Below the pieces are notes generated by a model. The model was not told the origin of the DNA. It was given only the letters and a program-made list of their open reading frames with translations, and did no database searches. 64,000 nucleotides of DNA from assembly GCF_000381265.1 (NCBI RefSeq), contig NZ_KB906258.1, positions 62,001-126,000 of the forward strand, given 5' to 3'. The position numbers and the translations under genes were made by a program. Below, piece after piece: positions 57,646 through 64,000 of the stretch (position 1 is the stretch's first letter; each line of letters begins with the position of its first letter). The DNA is from Curvibacter lanceolatus ATCC 14669. GTDB taxonomy: Bacteria > Pseudomonadota > Gammaproteobacteria > Burkholderiales > Burkholderiaceae_C.

Positions 57646-59448
57646 TTGCCCCAACGACAGCCCAATCCCAACCTTGAACTGGCCCTGATCGGGAACTGCG
57701 CCGTCAACGCACTCATTGATCGGCAGGCCCGCATCGTCTGGTGCTGCATGCCCCGCCCCGATGCGGATCCGCTGTTCCATGCCTTGCTCGACTCCAGCGA
57801 TGGCATTGGGCTGGACGGCACCTTGGCCGTCGAGCTGGAAGACCTGTGTCGATCCGAGCAGTCTTACGATGAAAACACCGCCATTGTGCGAACACGGCTT
57901 TTCAACACCGCCGGTGCGGGTATCGAGGTGATTGATTTCGCGCCGCGCTACCGCAGTCGCGATCGCATGTTCAGGCCCGCCCAATTGGTGCGCCGGGTCC
58001 GGCCGCTCTCGGGTCATCCAAGGGTTCGCTTCGTGCTGCGACCGCGCGCCAACTGGGGCAACACCCGCCCCGAACTGACCCGGGGAAGCAACCATGTCCG
58101 ATACGTGACGCCAGATTGGACCTGGCGGGTCAACACCAATGTGCCCATCACCTACCTGGTGGACGAGACCTGGTTCTCCTTGTCCGGGCCCGTGAGCCTG
58201 TTGCTGGGCCCTGATGAATCCCTCAACGGAGGAATCGAGGAGACTGCGCGCCTGTTTGAAGAGGAGACCCACGCCTATTGGCGTCACTGGACTTCACGCT
58301 TGGCTCTACCGCTGGAATGGCAGGACGCCGTCATTCGCGCAGCCATCACGCTCAAACTCTGCCAGTTCGAGGAAACCGGCGCGATCCTTGCCGCCGTGAC
58401 CACCAGCCTGCCCGAAGCCCCCCACAGCCAACGCAACTGGGACTACCGTTACTGCTGGCTGCGCGATGCCTTTTTTGTGGTGCGTGCACTGAATAGCCTG
58501 GCCGAGGTGGGCACCATGGAAGACTATCTGCGCTGGTTGCACGATGTGGTGCGCGCCAGCCCTGGTCACGTTCAGCCCCTGTATGGCGTCGGACTGGAAT
58601 CGCAACTGCCTGAACGTCTGCAGGCTGGGCCAGCCGGCTACCGTGGCATGGGTCCGGTGCGGGTGGGCAACCAGGCCTACGAACACTTCCAGCACGACGT
58701 CTACGGCAACATCGTGCTGGGCGCCGCACAGTCCTTTCACGATCATCGGCTGCAACGCCGGGCAGATGCCGAAGATTTCAGGCTGCTCGAACGCATGGGA
58801 GAGCAGGCCTGGCAACTGCACGACGTCCCCGACGCCGGAATGTGGGAACTGCGCACACGGGCACGGGTGCACACCTCGTCATCGCTCATGTGCTGGGCCG
58901 CATGCGACCGTTTGGCCAAGATCGCCCGCACGCTGGCACTGCATGAGCGCGAGATATTCTGGGCGGAGCGCGCCACATTGATCCGCGCCAAGATCCTGGA
59001 GCGGGCATGGAGCGACAAGCGTCAGGCCTTTGTCGAGAGTTTCGAGGGCGAACATCTTGACGCCAGCGTGCTGCTGATGTGCGAGGTGGGGTTCATCGAT
59101 GCGTTGGATCCCCGCTTCGTGAGCACCGTCCGGGTGTTGGACAACGAACTGTGCGATGGCCCCTTCATGCGCCGTTACGAGGCCCCTGATGATTTTGGTT
59201 TACCGGAAACCGCGTTCAATGTGTGCTCGTTCTGGCGTGTCGATGCCTTGGCCAGGGTGGGACGCCTGGACGAGGCCCGTGCCAGCTTCGAGCGCCTGCT
59301 CGGCCATCGCAATCACGTGGGATTGCTCTCAGAGGATCTGGCGCCGAAAACAGGTGAGCTCTGGGGCAACTTTCCACAGACCTACTCGATGGTGGGGATC
59401 ATCCATGGTGCCATGCGCCTGTCACGGCCCTGGGATCAAGTGGTTTAA
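57646..59448 (+). CDS. GH15 glycoside hydrolase (glucoamylase/trehalase-like)
   Basis: 600 aa. Belongs to glycoside hydrolase family 15, which includes bacterial glucoamylases and mycobacterial trehalases. An N-terminal beta domain (LIGNCAVNALIDRQARIVWC) precedes the (alpha/alpha)6 barrel with NWDYRYCWLRDAFFVVRALN, YRGMGPVRVGNQAYEHFQHD and the C-terminal catalytic-base region LLSEDLAPKTGELWGNFPQT. No signal peptide, so the substrate should be cytoplasmic. TTG start supported by AGGAGG six bases upstream. Divergent from otsA-otsB, fitting a turnover role for trehalose or an alpha-glucan. Confidence 0.88.
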   Translation: MPQRQPNPNLELALIGNCAVNALIDRQARIVWCCMPRPDADPLFHALLDSSDGIGLDGTLAVELEDLCRSEQSYDENTAIVRTRLFNTAGAGIEVIDFAPRYRSRDRMFRPAQLVRRVRPLSGHPRVRFVLRPRANWGNTRPELTRGSNHVRYVTPDWTWRVNTNVPITYLVDETWFSLSGPVSLLLGPDESLNGGIEETARLFEEETHAYWRHWTSRLALPLEWQDAVIRAAITLKLCQFEETGAILAAVTTSLPEAPHSQRNWDYRYCWLRDAFFVVRALNSLAEVGTMEDYLRWLHDVVRASPGHVQPLYGVGLESQLPERLQAGPAGYRGMGPVRVGNQAYEHFQHDVYGNIVLGAAQSFHDHRLQRRADAEDFRLLERMGEQAWQLHDVPDAGMWELRTRARVHTSSSLMCWAACDRLAKIARTLALHEREIFWAERATLIRAKILERAWSDKRQAFVESFEGEHLDASVLLMCEVGFIDALDPRFVSTVRVLDNELCDGPFMRRYEAPDDFGLPETAFNVCSFWRVDALARVGRLDEARASFERLLGHRNHVGLLSEDLAPKTGELWGNFPQTYSMVGIIHGAMRLSRPWDQVV

Positions 59449-59527
59449 AGGAGCCACAGGACCGCAGGCTCTGGTCGCTTGCCCAGCATTGCGACGCCCA
59501 TGTGAGCAAAGACACCCTGCCGGACGC

Positions 59528-59560
59528 AAAAAAGCGCCGACACCTTGCGGTGTCAGCGCT
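59528..59560 (-). terminator. Rho-independent terminator of the DEAD-box helicase gene
   Basis: On the minus strand AGCGCTGACACC and GGTGTCGGCGCT pair with one mismatch around a 4-base loop, followed by six T. It could also slow transcription from the convergent GH15 gene, whose stop is 80 bases away. Confidence 0.78.
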
Positions 59561-59619
59561 TTCTGATGGGCAGATGTCTCAGTCAAACAGCCGAATCGGC
59601 CGTGACCTGAGCATCAAGC

Positions 59620-61503
59620 TCAACGAACGGGACGCTTGCGTGCGTCGTGCGGAACGAAAGGACGGGCCGGGCCGGGGCCGGCGTGACGCGGAGCACCACC
59701 AGGCTTGCGGGCAGCGAAATCACCACGGGGCGCAGCGCCACCGCCGAAATCACCGAAACCCGACTTGCGGCCATAACCCTGACCATCGCGCTGCGGCTCA
59801 CGGCGGCCACCGCCGAAGCTGTCAGCCCCTTGGAAACCTTCGCCACGGGCCGGGCGCTGGCCGCCACGATCACCTTGACCGCCAAAGCCACCACCGAAAC
59901 CACCGCGGTCACCGCCGCCGAAGCCGCCACGGTCACCACCACCAAAGCCACCGCGATCGCCACCGGCAAAACCGCCACGACCACCGCCGCCGAACTTGCG
60001 GTCACGCGGACCGTAGTCACGGCCTTCGCTGCCACGGCCACGGCCACCGAAGTCGCCACGCGGACGTGCATCGAAGCGCTGTTGCGGCTCCATGCCGGGA
60101 ATGACTTCGGCCTTGAAGGTCTGCTTGCTGTAACCCTCGATGTCGAAGATCTTGCGACGATCGCGGAACTCGGCAAAGGTCACAGCCAGGCCATCGCGGC
60201 CGGCACGGCCAGTACGGCCAATGCGGTGGGTGTAGTCTTCGGCCTTCATCGGCAGACCGAAGTTGAACACGTGGGTGATGGTGGGCACGTCAATGCCACG
60301 GGCTGCCACGTCGGTGGCCACCAGAATCTGCACCTGGCCGCTGCGCAGGGCCATCAGGCGACGGTTGCGCAGACCCTGGCTCAGGGCACCGTGCAATGCG
60401 ACGGCCGAGAAACCTTCTTGCTGCAGATCGGTGGCCAGGCCATCACATTCCACCTGGGTGCTGGCAAACACGATGGCTTGGTCGATGGTGGTGTCACGCA
60501 GCCAGTGGTCCAGCATCTTGCGCTTGTGCTGGGCGTTGTCAGCCCAGAACAGCACCTGCTTGATGTTGGCGTGCTTCTCCTGCGGGGAGTCGATCTGGAT
60601 GCGTTGCGGCTCGCGCATCACGCGGGCAGCCAGTTGCTGAATGCGCGGCGCGAAGGTGGCGCTGAACATCATGGTCTGCTGACGTTGGATGGTGAGCTGG
60701 TTGATTTCAGCCAGATCGTCCGAGAAGCCCAGATCCAGCATGCGGTCGGCTTCGTCCACCACCAGGAACTGAACCTGGTCCAGCTTGATCTGCTGCGAGC
60801 GCTGCAGGTCGAGCAGGCGGCCCGGGGTGGCCACCACCAGATTGGCGTTTTGCAGCTTGGCAATCTGCACTTGGTAGGGCATGCCGCCCACCACGTTGGC
60901 CACGCGCAGGCCACGGCAATGCTTGACCAGGTCGATGGCGTCATGGGCCACCTGCTGAGCCAGCTCGCGGGTCGGGCACAGGATCAGGGCGCCAGGAACG
61001 GCGGCCTTGAAGTTGCGGGCGTTGGTGGGGTCTTTGCGCTTGGGGCGCTTGGGGGCGGGCTCGCCACGGGCAGCGGCTTCGGCCACGGCACGATCGAACT
61101 CGGCGCGGGCATCGGCCTCGGCCTGGGCTTGTTGCTGGATCAGCGTGTGCAGCACGGGCAGCAGGAAGGCGGCGGTCTTGCCGCTGCCGGTCTGGCTGGA
61201 GACCATCAAATCGATGTAGCGGGCGGCTTCGCCGGCTTGCACATCGGCGGGCAGGGCCAGCGGGATGGCCTTCAACTGCACGGAGGTGGGTTCGGTGTAG
61301 CCCAGGTCGGCCACGGCCTGAACCAGTTCGGGCGCCAGGCCCAGCTTCACGAAGCCATTGGGGAGAGCGGGTTCTGCGGGCTGGCTGGCAGCATCAGATT
61401 CGGTACCCAGCACCTGGGCAGCCACTTGGGCGACCACGGCGGCGGTGGAAACAAAGGATTCGGCAGGCGCGATGTCGCCCTGCACTGCAAGAGTGTCGGT
61501 CAT
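59620..61503 (-). CDS. DEAD-box RNA helicase, RhlE-like, with RGG tail
   Basis: 627 aa. Motif Q and LKAIPLALPADV, motif I QTGSGKTAAFLLPV, Ia PTRELAQQV, Ib TPGRLLDL, motif II VVDEADRMLDLGF, III MMFSATFAP, V ARGIDVPTI and VI HRIGRTGRAGRDG are all present. The N-terminus carries an extra acidic-alanine region of about 50 residues. The last about 150 residues are Gly/Arg/Phe-rich, with a GGFxGGDR repeat, typical of RNA-binding tails. It unwinds RNA during ribosome assembly or at low temperature. Unusually long leader (61504-61855). Confidence 0.93.
   Translation of the reverse strand: MTDTLAVQGDIAPAESFVSTAAVVAQVAAQVLGTESDAASQPAEPALPNGFVKLGLAPELVQAVADLGYTEPTSVQLKAIPLALPADVQAGEAARYIDLMVSSQTGSGKTAAFLLPVLHTLIQQQAQAEADARAEFDRAVAEAAARGEPAPKRPKRKDPTNARNFKAAVPGALILCPTRELAQQVAHDAIDLVKHCRGLRVANVVGGMPYQVQIAKLQNANLVVATPGRLLDLQRSQQIKLDQVQFLVVDEADRMLDLGFSDDLAEINQLTIQRQQTMMFSATFAPRIQQLAARVMREPQRIQIDSPQEKHANIKQVLFWADNAQHKRKMLDHWLRDTTIDQAIVFASTQVECDGLATDLQQEGFSAVALHGALSQGLRNRRLMALRSGQVQILVATDVAARGIDVPTITHVFNFGLPMKAEDYTHRIGRTGRAGRDGLAVTFAEFRDRRKIFDIEGYSKQTFKAEVIPGMEPQQRFDARPRGDFGGRGRGSEGRDYGPRDRKFGGGGRGGFAGGDRGGFGGGDRGGFGGGDRGGFGGGFGGQGDRGGQRPARGEGFQGADSFGGGRREPQRDGQGYGRKSGFGDFGGGAAPRGDFAARKPGGAPRHAGPGPARPFVPHDARKRPVR
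59860..59992 (-). repeat. Tandem repeat encoding the RGG/FGG tail
   Basis: A run of near-identical 24-base units coding for GGFGGGDR-type octapeptides (at least three copies) inside the helicase gene. Such repeats expand and contract by slippage. Confidence 0.8.
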
Positions 61504-61855
61504 GGTTTTCTCACACGAAATGCGCCGCCGGCGTAGCCAGCGGACGCTTCGTCAATGGTTAAACAACATCAACCATCAAACGAAGCCTGAGCCATCTGGT
61601 GTCTGGGAGACGATGGCGCGGGTGGGCGTTTCAGCGAATCTGGAAGACCGACATTCATCGATCCGGACGAGACCTGCTTTTCTGGAAAGCTCTGGGTCAT
61701 CATCCACAGCCGCAAGCCCGGGAGTGAAGGGAGATGCACAAGAAGCACCCGTTTCCGAGTGCAGCCTGCGATTGTGACAGGTTCAGGGTTTTCCCGCAAG
61801 AGAAAGCCCAAAAATGACCTTTATGCGCTGTCGATGACAGCAGAGCACCGGGCAC
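61504..61855. other. 352-base gap with no gene, leader of the DEAD-box helicase
   Basis: No convincing protein gene on either strand. Both the helicase and orn genes are on the minus strand, so this is the helicase leader. A weak sigma70-like pair on the minus strand (TTGCGG at about 61794-61799 and CACAAT at about 61771-61776, 17-base spacing) would leave a leader of nearly 270 bases. Confidence 0.5.
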
Positions 61856-62422
61856 TTACAGCTTGAGAAAGTGCTCGCGGTAATGCGCCAACTCGTCGAT
61901 CGACTCATGCACATCGGCCAAGGCGGTGTGCTTCTGTGCCTTTTTGAAGCTGGCATAGACCTCCGGCTTCCAACGCCTGGAAAGCTCCTTGAGGGTGCTG
62001 ACATCCAGGTTGCGGTAATGGAAGAAAGCCTCCAACTTGGGCATGTACTTGACCAGGAAGCGCCGGTCCTGACCGATCGAATTGCCACACATGGGGGCTT
62101 TGCCCTTGGGCACGTATTGGCGGATGAACTCGATCAAGCCAGCCTCGGCTTCGGCTTCGGTGGTGGTGGACGCCTTCACCTTGTCAATCAAGCCGCTGCG
62201 CCCATGGGTGCCCTTGTTCCAGGCGTCCATCTTGTCGAGCTGCGCATCGCTTTGGTGAATCACGAAGACAGGGCCTTCAACGCGGGGCTCCAGATTCGGT
62301 CCGGTCACGACCACAGCGATCTCGATCAGGCGGTCCACCTCGGGGTCGAGTCCGGTCATTTCGCAATCCAGCCACACCAGGTTGAGGTCGGATTTGCTCA
62401 GGGGAGAAATGGTTTCTGACAT
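61856..62422 (-). CDS. orn: Oligoribonuclease Orn
   Basis: 188 aa. 3'-5' exonuclease of the DEDDh type that degrades 2-5 nt RNA fragments, including pGpG from cyclic-di-GMP breakdown. [20 protein letters not shown] holds the first Asp/Glu pair, [13 protein letters not shown] the second Asp, and [18 protein letters not shown] the final His and Asp. Start [19 protein letters not shown]. Divergent from the M48 protease gene, with 36 bases between the starts. Confidence 0.97.
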   Translation of the reverse strand: MSETISPLSKSDLNLVWLDCEMTGLDPEVDRLIEIAVVVTGPNLEPRVEGPVFVIHQSDAQLDKMDAWNKGTHGRSGLIDKVKASTTTEAEAEAGLIEFIRQYVPKGKAPMCGNSIGQDRRFLVKYMPKLEAFFHYRNLDVSTLKELSRRWKPEVYASFKKAQKHTALADVHESIDELAHYREHFLKL

Positions 62423-62458
62423 GGGTCGATTGTCGCTGATGGCCTAAACTCCGCCACC

Positions 62459-63736
62459 ATGCCTGAAGCCTCCTCGACCCTGAACCCCGCGCTGCTACTC
62501 ACCAGCGTTTTTGCGCTCGCCCTGGTGGGCAGTGTATTGCTGCGCCTGTGGCTGTCGTCACGGCAGATCCGCCATGTGGCCCTGAACCGCGCCTCGGTGC
62601 CCACGCCGTTCGCCCAGAGCATTCCTCTGGCAGCCCATCAAAAGGCCGCCGATTACACCATCGCCAAGAGCCAGTTTGGCATGCTGGAGTTGGCCTGGAG
62701 CACGGCCACCCTCATGGCATGGACGCTGCTGGGTGGCCTGGATGCCCTGAACCAGGCCCTGCTCGGCTGGCTGGGTGCTGGCATGGTGCAGCAACTGGCC
62801 TTGCTGGGCGGCTTCGTGCTCATCGGCGGCCTGCTGGACCTGCCGTTCTCGCTCTACCAGACCTTTGTGATCGAAGAGCGCTTCGGCTTCAACAAGATCA
62901 CCTGGCGTCTGTGGCTGGGCGACCTTCTGAAGTCCAGCCTGCTCGGCGTGCTGATCGGCCTGCCCCTGGCCAGCCTGATCCTCTGGCTGATGGGCAGCAC
63001 AGGGCGTTTCTGGTGGCTTTGGGCCTGGAGCACCTGGATGGCCTTCAGCCTGCTGATGATGATCGTCTTCCCCACCTTCATTGCGCCGCTGTTCAACAAG
63101 TTCCAGCCGCTGGAAGACGAAACGCTCAAGGCACGGGTGACGGCGCTGATGCAGCGCTGCGGCTTCTCGGCCAAAGGCCTGTTCGTGATGGATGGCAGCC
63201 GGCGCAGCGCCCATGGCAATGCCTATTTCACCGGCTTTGGCACCGCCAAGCGGGTGGTGTTTTTCGACACCCTGCTCAGCAAACTCTCGCCTGCAGAAGT
63301 CGATGCCGTGCTGGCCCATGAACTGGGGCACTTCAAACACAAGCACATCCTGAAGCGCCTGATCGGCGTGTTTGCCTTCAGCCTGGCCGGCTTTGCCTTG
63401 CTGGGCTGGGTGAGTGGCCAGGTGTGGTTCTTTGCCGGGCTGGGCGTACAGCCCTCACTGACGGGCGCCAATGATGCCCTGGCCTTGTTGCTGTTCATGC
63501 TGGTGGTGCCGGTCTTCAGCTTTTTTGTCTCGCCCTTGATGGCTCGCATGTCGCGACGCCACGAGTTCGAGGCCGACGCCTACGCCGTCGCGCAGACCGA
63601 CGGGCAGGCCCTGGCCAGCGCGCTGCTCAAGCTTTACGAGGACAATGCCTCCACGCTGACACCTGATCCGGTGTTTGCCAATTTTTACTACTCCCACCCT
63701 CCGGCCTCTGAACGGCTGGTCCGCCTGGGCACTTGA
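62459..63736 (+). CDS. M48-family zinc metalloprotease (Ste24/CaaX-protease-like)
   Basis: 425 aa. Multi-pass membrane protease with the zinc motif HELGHFKHKH and the downstream Glu ligand in RRHEFEADAYAV. Membrane segments at about residues 10-28, 68-88, 105-128, 150-170, 180-200, with two more after the active site. SYQTFVIEERFGFNKITWRL-type sequence (LYQTFVIEERFGFNKITWRL) is the Ste24 hallmark. It probably takes part in membrane-protein quality control. Followed after 32 bases by the pterin dehydratase gene. Confidence 0.93.
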   Translation: MPEASSTLNPALLLTSVFALALVGSVLLRLWLSSRQIRHVALNRASVPTPFAQSIPLAAHQKAADYTIAKSQFGMLELAWSTATLMAWTLLGGLDALNQALLGWLGAGMVQQLALLGGFVLIGGLLDLPFSLYQTFVIEERFGFNKITWRLWLGDLLKSSLLGVLIGLPLASLILWLMGSTGRFWWLWAWSTWMAFSLLMMIVFPTFIAPLFNKFQPLEDETLKARVTALMQRCGFSAKGLFVMDGSRRSAHGNAYFTGFGTAKRVVFFDTLLSKLSPAEVDAVLAHELGHFKHKHILKRLIGVFAFSLAGFALLGWVSGQVWFFAGLGVQPSLTGANDALALLLFMLVVPVFSFFVSPLMARMSRRHEFEADAYAVAQTDGQALASALLKLYEDNASTLTPDPVFANFYYSHPPASERLVRLGT

Positions 63737-63768
63737 AACGGTTTGGCTCCTGGCCCACACGCCCCTCC

Positions 63769-64000
63769 ATGAACGCCCCGCAATCCCCCTCCAAGCCAGA
63801 GCGCCCCTTGCGCGCTCTGAGCCCGACCGAAATCGTGACCCGCCTGGCCCGCCACCCAGGCTGGCGGCTCAACGGCGATGGCGCCGACATCTGCATCGAA
63901 AAGAGCTATGCCTTCACCAGCTATGGCGACACCATGGCCTTCGTCAATGCCGTGGCCTTCATCGCCCGCCGGCGCGATCACCATCCTGAATTGCTGGTGC
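63769..64000 (+). CDS. 4a-hydroxytetrahydrobiopterin dehydratase, N-terminal part (cut by window edge)
   Basis: 77 codons are visible. GWRLNGDGADICIEKSYAFT then SYGDTMAFVNAVAFIARRRD and HHPELLV match the pterin-4a-carbinolamine dehydratase (PCD/DCoH) fold; the HHPE stretch holds the catalytic histidines. These proteins recycle the pterin cofactor of aromatic amino-acid hydroxylases, or serve in molybdopterin-related processes where such hydroxylases are missing. The gene continues past the right edge. The orn-M48-PCD order is common in Burkholderiales. Confidence 0.88.
   Translation, partial: MNAPQSPSKPERPLRALSPTEIVTRLARHPGWRLNGDGADICIEKSYAFTSYGDTMAFVNAVAFIARRRDHHPELLV

Noticed and set aside
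59860-59992. CRISPR-like array
   Set aside because: The repeats are in frame and encode the Gly/Arg tail of the helicase; there are no unique spacers of constant length.
61569-61811. 80-codon frame on the minus strand in the helicase leader
   Set aside because: No ribosome site, no protein-like pattern and no family resemblance.

Overview
The window looks like chromosomal DNA of a GC-rich betaproteobacterium (order Burkholderiales), most likely Comamonadaceae or a close relative. The protein sequences and several gene neighbourhoods point that way: dusB-fis-purH, ribF-ileS-lspA, rpmB-rpmG, ftsK-lolA, and orn-M48 protease-pterin dehydratase. The species cannot be fixed from the sequence alone. 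Most of the window is densely packed housekeeping DNA, with short intergenic gaps and many 1-60 bp gene overlaps.

Layout. 0-6.1 kb: a DUF1800 lipoprotein cut by the left edge, lolA, ftsK, a Crp-like regulator, trxB and the rpmB-rpmG pair. 6.2-15 kb: a MocR regulator divergent from a small unknown gene, a fatty-acid desaturase, an RNA m5C methyltransferase, a DUF1653 gene, an OmpR/EnvZ-type two-component pair, a five-EF-hand protein and purN. 15-21 kb: a DUF480 gene, a pair of acyl-CoA dehydrogenases, a Tat-exported lipase-like hydrolase and an HNH nuclease. 20.6-25.2 kb: ribF-ileS-lspA. 25.3-31 kb: a LacI-controlled ABC import cassette ending in a metallophosphoesterase. 31-38 kb: SMP-30, a BASS-type transporter with a divergent LysR regulator, an iminopeptidase, Nudix, quinone reductase and a DMT exporter. 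38-41 kb: dusB-fis-purH. 41-45 kb: a YqaA protein, exosortase H with its partner, a lone flagellin and a glycosyltransferase. 45-53 kb: ychF, MOSC, a UbiH-like hydroxylase, dsbC, DUF3429, an M61 peptidase and two enoyl-CoA hydratase-family genes. 53.2 kb: tRNA-Met. 53.4-59.5 kb: an apparently lower-GC block with small unknown genes and a trehalose locus. 59.6-64 kb: an RGG-tailed DEAD-box helicase, orn, an M48 protease and the start of a pterin carbinolamine dehydratase gene.

The most interesting locus is the trehalose block at 54.4-59.5 kb. Its trehalose-6-phosphate synthase carries an N-terminal extension with two membrane segments, an extracytoplasmic domain and a HAMP-like linker. That architecture suggests a membrane-anchored synthase that senses a signal outside the cytoplasm. 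It is followed by otsB and faces a divergent GH15 hydrolase that could degrade trehalose or an alpha-glucan. Other points of interest are the orphan flagellin with a sigma28-like -10 element, the exosortase H pair with no visible substrate, several perfect palindromes next to regulator genes (LacI, LysR, and the two-component/EF-hand intergenic region), and direct plus inverted repeats in front of the MocR gene.

No CRISPR array, integrase, transposase, rRNA gene or prophage was seen.
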